Shown here: piece after piece, positions 57,230 to 64,000 of the stretch
How the letters are laid out: each line of letters begins with the position of its first letter
Numbering within the stretch: the stretch's first letter is position 1
From: Agrypnia vestita
Taxonomy: Eukaryota > Arthropoda > Insecta > Trichoptera > Phryganeidae
Direction of reading: 5' to 3'
DNA: 64,000 nt
Assembly: GCA_016648135.1 (NCBI GenBank)
Contig: JADDOH010002055.1
Location: forward strand, 1-64,000
Translations under genes and position numbers: made by a program
Notes under the pieces: model-generated
What the model was told of the DNA's origin: nothing
Databases searched by the model: none
What the model saw: the letters and a program-made list of their open reading frames with translations, nothing else

Positions 57230-58610
57230 TCAAGTGTGATTATTCATTAATCTAGCGTTTCGAGCGCCGTTCTTAGCATTTTGAAGAAAAAAATTAATAT
57301 CGTTTGAAAATAATTCCAGATTTAGTGTAAAAATAATTCTGTTTTTGCTTGTAACTTTGCGAAAAAAAATTGAAAAGCAAAAACTCTATAAATCGTGATT
57401 TTCAGATAGCGAATAGAGTCACCCCTTGCGGAGCAGCGACTGTAACTGTGAAAACCAAATGAAAGCGAATTCAATTCTGAAGTGTATCACTTCGGAACTG
57501 CGATATTTACATGTTAAATTGGCCAACACGTCGCAGAAAAGTATACAAAAATATAAAAAATGGCAAAAAAACCCTCTAAAACGAACGCCATTCCGTGGAC
57601 ACGCAATTCGGAACAAAAATTTCCTGTAGACCTGACGCGCACTATCGCGCGCAATTTTGGTGTCGCACCTCGCTACGATTTTTTAAGCAAATTTTTATAA
57701 AAACAAATTTCGATTTTGGGTGGATATCAAAAAAACTGGAGGATGTAAAAAAAATCCAAAAATGGGCAAAAGATGGCGCCTCTAACTATTATTCGAACGT
57801 AATACCCGATTTTTAAATTTCATTCAAACTATGCAAACAGTCGTAGAAATATCGCATTTAGTAAAAAAAAGTCACAAAAGAGGGTTTTATTTTTGTCACG
57901 CCGCGAGAAAGAGATGGATGCAAAATTCCAACATATAGAAAAAAGACGGCCGGATTTTGCACCGTTTACACTATTCGTATTTTCGATTTTTTTCTTAAAC
58001 CATCTTATCTTTTCATGTTTAATTGCAAATGAAAGAGTCTAAAAATGAAAATAAAATATCGTTTTTGAGAAGAGACCAGCGGGAGGGGGGGGAGGTCCAG
58101 AAAATAAAATAAATATCAGGTCCCACAAAGGGTTTCGGGAAAAGTTTTTATTTTCAGGATCGGACTCGAAAAGTTTTTAACGTTGTAAATTGTTTTTTCG
58201 GATTAAAATGAAAAAAAGCTGAAATTCGACTGAATTCTGAGGAGAGACGTTCCGCGACGAATGCATTTACCAAAAACGTCGGCGGGCTGTATCCGTCTGG
58301 GGAACTTGAAATTTTTGGAATCGAGCTCTCGGTCAACGAGTTTTTCTCGCGAAAAACGAAAACAACCACTATGACCCTGCATACCGACACAGTTGTCAAA
58401 ATGCGCTGTCATCGACGTCGAGTCGACGTGTAAAAATTCAGTTCGATTGGATCACGGCATGTATGTTACAAATGCGCGCTGCCATACGCGCTATAACCGC
58501 GCGTTTTATTACGGTCTCAGGGTGGCGGCGCGCCGGTCACCTATTCATGTACACTCACCGCTATATTATACATCTCTAGATAAATTATGCGTTATTTTTC
58601 ACCATTAATA
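57230..58610. other. compositional island, unresolved
   Basis: This 1.4-kb stretch differs from its surroundings: many CGA/TCG words, long A-runs beside G+C-rich blocks (GGGAGGGGGGGGAGG at about 58,080), and short frames on both strands (57,426-57,629, 57,595-57,816, 58,154-58,412) with no recognised product. TTCGATTGGATCACGG at about 58,441 is shared with the repeat at 29.9 kb (CTCGATTGGATCACGG), hinting at a common element class. No ends or target duplication were found. Confidence 0.4.
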
Positions 58611-58642
58611 AATAAGTAGAATTATAAAAAATATTTTAAAAA

Positions 58643-58667
58643 ATTATATATATATATATATATATAT
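58643..58667. repeat. (TA)n microsatellite
   Basis: Alternating TA of about 25 bases. Confidence 0.9.
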
Positions 58668-59095
58668 GTAAGATTTTAATCGGGCTTAAAATAGTTTTTC
58701 CAATTCCTCGGATCGTTAATGCTCTGGAACTTTACTTAAGCTTTATCAAAGCTGTCAACTTGAAGGTTTACTAGAAATGAAGATTGTAGTGTCTTGATAT
58801 CGAGAATTAAATTACGAGTATTAATCGAAATAAACATTTTACATAGAAAATTCGTTCTATTGTATAAAATCGAATTTGTGAAACTTATACCATGGTACTC
58901 TGTACTGGTAGTATTGTGCAAAAATAAACGCAAGAAGCGCATCCTTTTTATTTACACATATAACATCACAATGTCCTTGTGTGTGTTATGCGTAAGGATA
59001 TCAAAAAGGATATAATATGTTACATAAGAGTAATGTGTCAATTGCATTTGAAATATACGAATTCGGTATATATGTATTTTACCTGTGTGTAGACG
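58668..59095. other. non-coding stretch
   Basis: Short frames on both strands (58,736-58,942 and 58,794-59,015) overlap in antisense and carry no motif. Confidence 0.4.
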
Positions 59096-60036
59096 GTCCG
59101 TTCACTTTATGAAAGCCACTTGCATAAGTGTAAGTGATACCCTCTGTAACACGTAAATTGTGTAGTGGTATTCCTTTTTCAAAGCTACTTCATTTCCACT
59201 TCAGTATCACACTGGCAGTCATGCGGAGCGGTCGTTTCTTTGTTTAATATTTTTTATTTAAAGATACGATGACTGCAAGATCTCGATACGGTGACCACAG
59301 ACTAAAATTAATTTAATATAAATTTAGATGAGAATTCGAAGTCCGATACAGACGACAAACGTTAATCTTATTGATCAAAATTAATTATAAGATTTTGAAA
59401 ACATTTATCTAAAATTAACTTAGTTATATATAATTTATTTTAAACTATCTATGACCCATCAAAAATGACGTGCTTTTGTTATACATTTCGGCCGCCAGTT
59501 AATACCAGTAGCGTCTTGATAACCTTAGTTATAGACATTATTAAAAAGAGGATTGTGCCTTTTTTGCTTCTTATACCTCATTATTATATTATATCACGTC
59601 ATTATTTGAGCATTCTGGTAGCGTAGGTGACGGATATTGTTACATAGAGAATTATATATTTTGATTAATGATTAATACCAATGACTTTCGCGATATAGTA
59701 GGTAATGGATTCACTTTTTTTTCAGTAAACACATCACACCATTTTCAATAAACTGAAATATTTAAAAAAAATCTAATTTAGAGTATTTTATTTAAAAAAA
59801 CCTTAAGTCAATGTTTTCATTTTATTTAATAAAATTTTTGAAATCATATTAATTTTGAAAACGGAATGAGTTTTTTTATAATACGTGTACCTATGCTTAT
59901 TTTAGGTTTAGAAACTGAAATAATATTTATATTTTTTTGCGTCTGTCATTTACCCAAAAAAAAAAAAATGTTATGAGTTTTTGTAACCGCACTGTTACTC
60001 ATAATAATGCAAGTGTATTTCCTAAAGTGAACGGAC
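59096..60036. mobile_element. terminal-inverted-repeat element, about 940 bp
   Basis: GTCCGTTCACTTTATGAAAG..CACTTGCA at the left is matched in reverse by TGCAAGTG..TTTCCTAAAGTGAACGGAC at the right, about 30 bases with few mismatches. Between them there is no open frame of note. No clear target duplication adjoins the ends, so the superfamily stays open; the element is non-autonomous. Confidence 0.7.
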
Positions 60037-60557
60037 TTTACCTATTACTGGGGTAGTAGGTTCATCATTATTTCAATTTTTAAATTTTTTTTACAAATAT
60101 TATGATGAGTTGTTACATTACAATACCAGTCATTTAATAAAGCACATAATTTTGAAATACGGAAGGAAGATGTTTGTCGTGTTGGCCTTTTCTTTTCACC
60201 GCGCTTTATTGCATCCACCATTGTTTTATTCATAAGGCGGGAAAATGTCTCCCCGTCTGCACCATCCCTGCCGCGCCGCGCTCATTCCTTCTGATTTCAT
60301 CTCGGCAGCAAAGGAGAAATGGCTATTCTTCAACGGTTTCATCGCTGAAATGTTTATGTATCATTTTTGTGACCTTATGCGTGCTTTTAAATGATTAAAT
60401 AGTCTCCAAGAATTTTAACAGTGGAGATTACTAATTTCAATTGAATTAATCGCTGTCATTAGTACGTGACTAATGTTATCATCATCATCCCTTCTCAAGG
60501 AGAACCAGGAAGCAGGGCTCTCATGAAATGCACTCACACGATGCGGCACAACCTTAA
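60037..60557. other. non-coding stretch with a G+C-richer block at 60,160-60,330
   Basis: The block contains TTTATTG, TTTTATTCATAA and GCGGGAAAA motifs and is unique in the window; frames on both strands (60,045-60,233 minus; 60,174-60,398 plus) have no recognised product. Confidence 0.35.
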
Positions 60558-61199
60558 GGCTAGACATTCACTGCAAATGCACATTTCGGTGTAATTTTTA
60601 CGAAAATTTTGATTTTTATTATTCAATTATATCAGAATGTATATTCTAGATTGCAAATTTTTAGGGTAATAACTTAGATAGTACCTTTGATCTTATATAA
60701 AAATAATAAACTGAACATTATTTACAATAATTAATAAAATATAAGCATTAATCGGTAGGCCGCGGCCAAAAAAATCGCTTTTAGTATCTTAGGCGGTGCG
60801 AAGTTTTAATGAATATTAATATGTATGCATAATGTTTTTTTTTATACGTATAAAGTATACTTCATTATCTAGAATCCGTACTAAGGAAATTAAGAAATAT
60901 TCAATATTAATAAAGTTATGATGTTTTAAATTTGCAAAAAAAAATTACGTTTTTTCTTGATTTTAAAAAGCTTTTTATTTATATAAAGGGATGATTTTAA
61001 AAATTATATTCCATTTAAACTAAATACACTAAATAAAAGTTAGTTTTTTTAATAAAAACATCTTAATTATTATTTAAAAATAAAAATTCCAAAGTATGAA
61101 ATGTGCTAATATATGACGCCACTTCCGACAGCATTTTGTTTTATAATTACATCGAAACTTAAAAACGCCGAAATATGCATTTGCAGTGAATGTGCCGCC
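60558..61199. mobile_element. TTAA-flanked element, 642 bp (copy 3)
   Basis: The element is bounded by TTAA at 60,554-60,557 and 61,200-61,203. The ends GGCTAGACATTCACTGCAAATG and GCATTTGCAGTGAATGTGCC are inverted repeats that continue into ACATTTCGG / CCGAAATAT. The inner sequence matches the left part of the 47-kb copy. No coding capacity. It is the simplest complete copy of the family and defines its termini. Confidence 0.92.
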
Positions 61200-61203
61200 T
61201 TAA

Positions 61204-62829
61204 CAACATTATTCTTTTTCTAATGAAATAGAAATTACAATCAAAATTTTGCACATTCGTTTAATGTTCTTGTGTTGGCTAATATTTTTGCTCCGCGCTA
61301 CACGGCGACGTGATACACGCAGATAGCTGCCAGTCGGGCTCTTTCATAATAGAAACGTTAGACATATTTTTATTATATTTGTGAATAGTGCTCGATGATA
61401 TGGGAATTGAAAGCAAGGTGGAAGACTTATATTATGGACCTGGAATCGATGATTTTATGTAAGTTGAAAAATTTCGCGAACAAGATTTATTCATTACTCA
61501 ATTTTCAAACACGTTTTACTCGAAACCATGTTTTAAAAATCGGTGACAAAAATATCTCGGCAACCACCGAACCGATCAACTTGAAATTTCTAGTGGATAT
61601 TCTATACATAATTATATAGGCTTTGTCGTAGAATTTTTGTAAGTGACTTAGTTTTTTTATAGGTATAATAAACCCGTTCTTCTCTAGCATCACATCTTGA
61701 TGCTTTCAAATATTTCCCTCTCTGATTCAGATTTCACTTCCATATAGTGCTATGCTCCAGACAAAGTTTTTAACTAACTGCTTTTCGGTCTTTTTGATCA
61801 CTCTCATATTTTGTCAATGGTTTAAAATTCACCTACACAATCTACTTCTTAGAACTGCGTAGGTAAATGTGTTGGTGAATTTACGTCTTCTACGTGCCAA
61901 AATGATATACGATTGAAAGTATTTGCGCTGGAATACAAACCAACTGTTAAAGTCATTTTTCCAACAGCAATCGAAGATTTATGCGAATTAAATAAATGTT
62001 AAGACTCCGAGGGCCTCAAAGATTTCTCGCTATTTCGAATTGCGTTTGAATGGCGCATTGTTCTCTCCGTTCGCCCTGTTAAAGAAAATTGCATCGTGCA
62101 AAAAGCATTCGATAAGGATTTCTTTTCTTCAACTTTGTAGCTCCCCTCTCGAGAAACACGCCGGTCTGGCTGTCATGTCAGGCCGAACTGTTTTGACAGA
62201 TACATCACTTACAATTTATCACCTTCGAGAGGAATGCTTAACGTCCGATTATTTACCGACCGCTGCGACCGTGTGGAAAATCACGAACAGCCCAATGAAA
62301 CAAAGAACACCAAGGTTTATATATACTTTCTCATATTGACCTTTTTCACCGCTACCATTATTTATCATCAACAGGTGATTAAAATGTATGGTAGTTTGTT
62401 ATGATTTTCCAAAATTGTAAATAATTCAGCATTCAGCAAAGATGTGTCCCAAAACTGACCTTAAGTACGATCTGAATATTCAAAAAATAATATTATCTGT
62501 TTTGAAAGTATATTTATGTTTCAGTACATCAGTACTTTATTCAACCACGCGTTTACAAAACCTTTCTAGACATTTCTCTGAAAAAGACAAAATGTTTCTC
62601 TTGAAATACAAAAGGCGTCCATTTTTCTTTTCCTTCGAGGGTTTCTTAAGGTTAGCAGAAAGGTTGAATTTACTTCAGTCACAGATGGGTTCAAGGTTTT
62701 AGAGTTTTCTGTTTTATTAAATAAATATTGTATCATTTCACTCCCAAATTGCGAGGAGAAAACAAGAAATAAATTGCCTTTTCTGTTTAAATATTTGTAC
62801 ATAAAATATTTATTAACATTAGTATTTTT
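61204..62829. other. non-coding stretch with a G+C-richer block at 61,990-62,330
   Basis: The 62,040-62,339 frame (+, 99 codons) covers the block but shows no known domain. 61,505-61,590 (CTCGGCAACCACCGAACCGATC..CTTGAAATTT) reads like a fragment common in lepidopteran retroposon 3' ends. The frames at 62,442-62,702 and 62,566-62,922 have no motif, and the latter overlaps the repeat that follows. Confidence 0.35.
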
Positions 62830-63490
62830 GTTGAGTTTGAGAAAACCAACAAATTTTGTATTAACCACATTGATTGTTATTAAACGTCTACCGGTTTCGA
62901 TATTGTACTGTATCTTAGTCATGATGGACGCATAAATTAAATTTTTTCCATAAATTAATAAATTCCATAAATTAAATAGTTATTAAATTCAATTCAATTC
63001 AACAAATTAAATTCCATAAACTTTTGTACGTCAAGTGTTAGGTGGTGATGTGGCCTCATTTGTGAAGGGGGAGAGGGGATCGCAAACATTTAAAAAAATG
63101 AAAACGACATCGAAATTTTACATACAAATAATAAAGGCCTTATATGCTAGGTAATTTAGAGATGTTAGAAATCAAAAAGTCCCTCAACACCAAATGTAAT
63201 ATAATCACATAACAGCAAATTCAATTCAATGAATAATCCATTATTTAATATACTCCCCATTTCAATCTTTCACTGTCAAACTTCATCCCTTTGCCCCACC
63301 TAACGCTTGATTCTTACAAAGTTAATTTATGGAAGTTATTGTGCGTCCGTTCTAATAAAGATACAGTACCCACAGTATCGAAACCGGTAGACGCTTAAAA
63401 ACAATCAGTGTGGTTTATGCAACGTTTATTAGTTTTCTCAAATTAATAATTATGTCCAACCACAAAGTTAACACTATAAACCTAAAAAAT
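62830..63490. repeat. inverted pair of family gamma repeats (hammerhead-like)
   Basis: The left copy (about 62,830-63,065) is on the minus strand and the right copy (about 63,275-63,490) on the plus strand. Each contains GCGTC, a decayed core, stem GATAC/GTATC (or ATAC/.TATC), CGAAACCGGTAGACG, then ACAATCARTGTGGTT. The outer part (ATTCCATAAA, GTTAGGTGG) also matches in reverse. The pair therefore faces head to head with about 210 bases between. A single copy lies at 31.14-31.35 kb. Confidence 0.75.
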
Positions 63491-63955
63491 ACATTATTTT
63501 TCAACTATCATCGCTAATAAATCAAGTATTTTAACAATCTTGTTTATATTAGTTTATGGTATAGAAAAGGGACGACGTACCTACTTACAGTGGTACTGGA
63601 TGGAACCGGCGTGCTTCAAGAGCTGGACTCATCTTCTTCATATAATTAACAAGAAAACACCATGTGAACCATTCATTTATTCAATTATTAACATGTTTCG
63701 GGGCCAATGATACTCCACCTGGATACAACGTATTCTAAAAATCAAAATATAAATATGAATGTTTGCAATTGCAATCGCAATATGTTTGCAAAAAGGACCT
63801 GGTTATTTATAATATTTAATTTGCTATTAACACTCGAGTTCTCCATTAGTTATTCATCTCCCTGGTCCTGAAACACGTTGTTAATTATTAATTTTAATTA
63901 ATTAAATAATTAGAATTAATAATTATGTCCAGCCACAAAGTTAAACGCTATAAAT
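63442..63955 (+). repeat. 44-bp direct repeat at the window end
   Basis: AATTAATAATTATGTCCA(A/G)CCACAAAGTTAA occurs at about 63,442-63,485 and 63,911-63,955, about 470 bases apart. Between them an inverted pair (GGCCCCGAAACATGTTAATAATT on the minus strand at about 63,685-63,715; CCTGAAACACGTTGTTAATTATT on the plus strand at about 63,868-63,890) shows the same GAAAC-plus-palindrome motif. The region may continue beyond the window. Confidence 0.65.
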
Positions 63956-64000
63956 ATCAAAAATATGTTGATAATCCACTAAATTAGTGTTTTATACAAA

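Overview
The window looks like gene-poor, strongly A+T-rich nuclear DNA of an insect, most likely a moth or butterfly. The evidence is indirect. There are two mariner (D,D34D) copies, 3' ends of RTE-type retroposons of the kind common in Lepidoptera (ending ...TATTAGTATAGAT), several tRNA-derived SINEs, and decayed RTE-, Jockey- and CR1-type LINE fragments with SETW, KWFGHVERM and FADD motifs. I found no convincing host exon, rRNA, CRISPR array or bacterial-type operon. Nearly every open frame is transposon debris or chance, so the window reads as an intergenic or intronic transposon landscape.

Layout. 1-1,000: 3' end of a mariner, then a tRNA-like SINE. 1-4.8 kb: a G+C-rich TAAT-bearing block and a SINE remnant. 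5.1-7.1 kb: an almost spacerless 205-bp palindrome, two tandem copies of a roughly 0.45-kb repeat (third copy at 29.7 kb), then a fragment of a TTAA-flanked element (intact copies at 47.0 and 60.6 kb). 9.6-13.9 kb: mostly unresolved, with a possible Ty3/gypsy integrase-tail relic. 13.9-15.3 kb: two LINE tails followed by an 802-bp hAT MITE with a perfect 8-bp target duplication. 16.0-16.8 kb: a LINE insertion with an inverted 5' half (twin priming). 16.9-18.2 kb: a TTAA-flanked DNA transposon carrying a transposase C-terminal relic. 18.2-25.5 kb: (TA)n tracts, tRNA-Ala-, Ser- and Met-like SINEs, LINE tails. 28.6-35.6 kb: foldback and MITE-like elements. 41.0-42.4 kb: a mariner with both ends but an internal deletion, next to an inverted SINE pair. 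44-49.9 kb: RTE and LINE tails, a 1.2-kb TTAA foldback, and a composite SINE with an internal minisatellite. 53.6-57.0 kb: a long decayed CR1/Jockey-group LINE with endonuclease and reverse transcriptase. 57.2-58.6 kb: an unresolved compositional island. 59.1-61.2 kb: two terminal-inverted-repeat elements. 62.8-64.0 kb: repeat copies in inverted pairs.

The most interesting signal is a recurring hammerhead-like layout in otherwise unrelated repeat families: CTGATGA-like core, one extra base, a short perfect stem, then GAAAC followed by a palindrome (ACGT, ACCGGT or ACATGT), with short complementary flanks. It occurs at 5.14-5.34, 31.25, 62.89 and 63.34 kb, with partial forms at 1.25, 22.9, 38.4 and 63.7 kb. 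This resembles the minimal type-I hammerhead motifs known from Penelope-like elements and retrozymes, but the extra base means activity cannot be assumed.

Scattered G+C-richer, non-repetitive blocks with homeodomain-type TAAT or TTTATT sites could be conserved regulatory DNA of a developmental locus. That is inference only. There is no gene network here to describe; the content is layers of transposon insertions.
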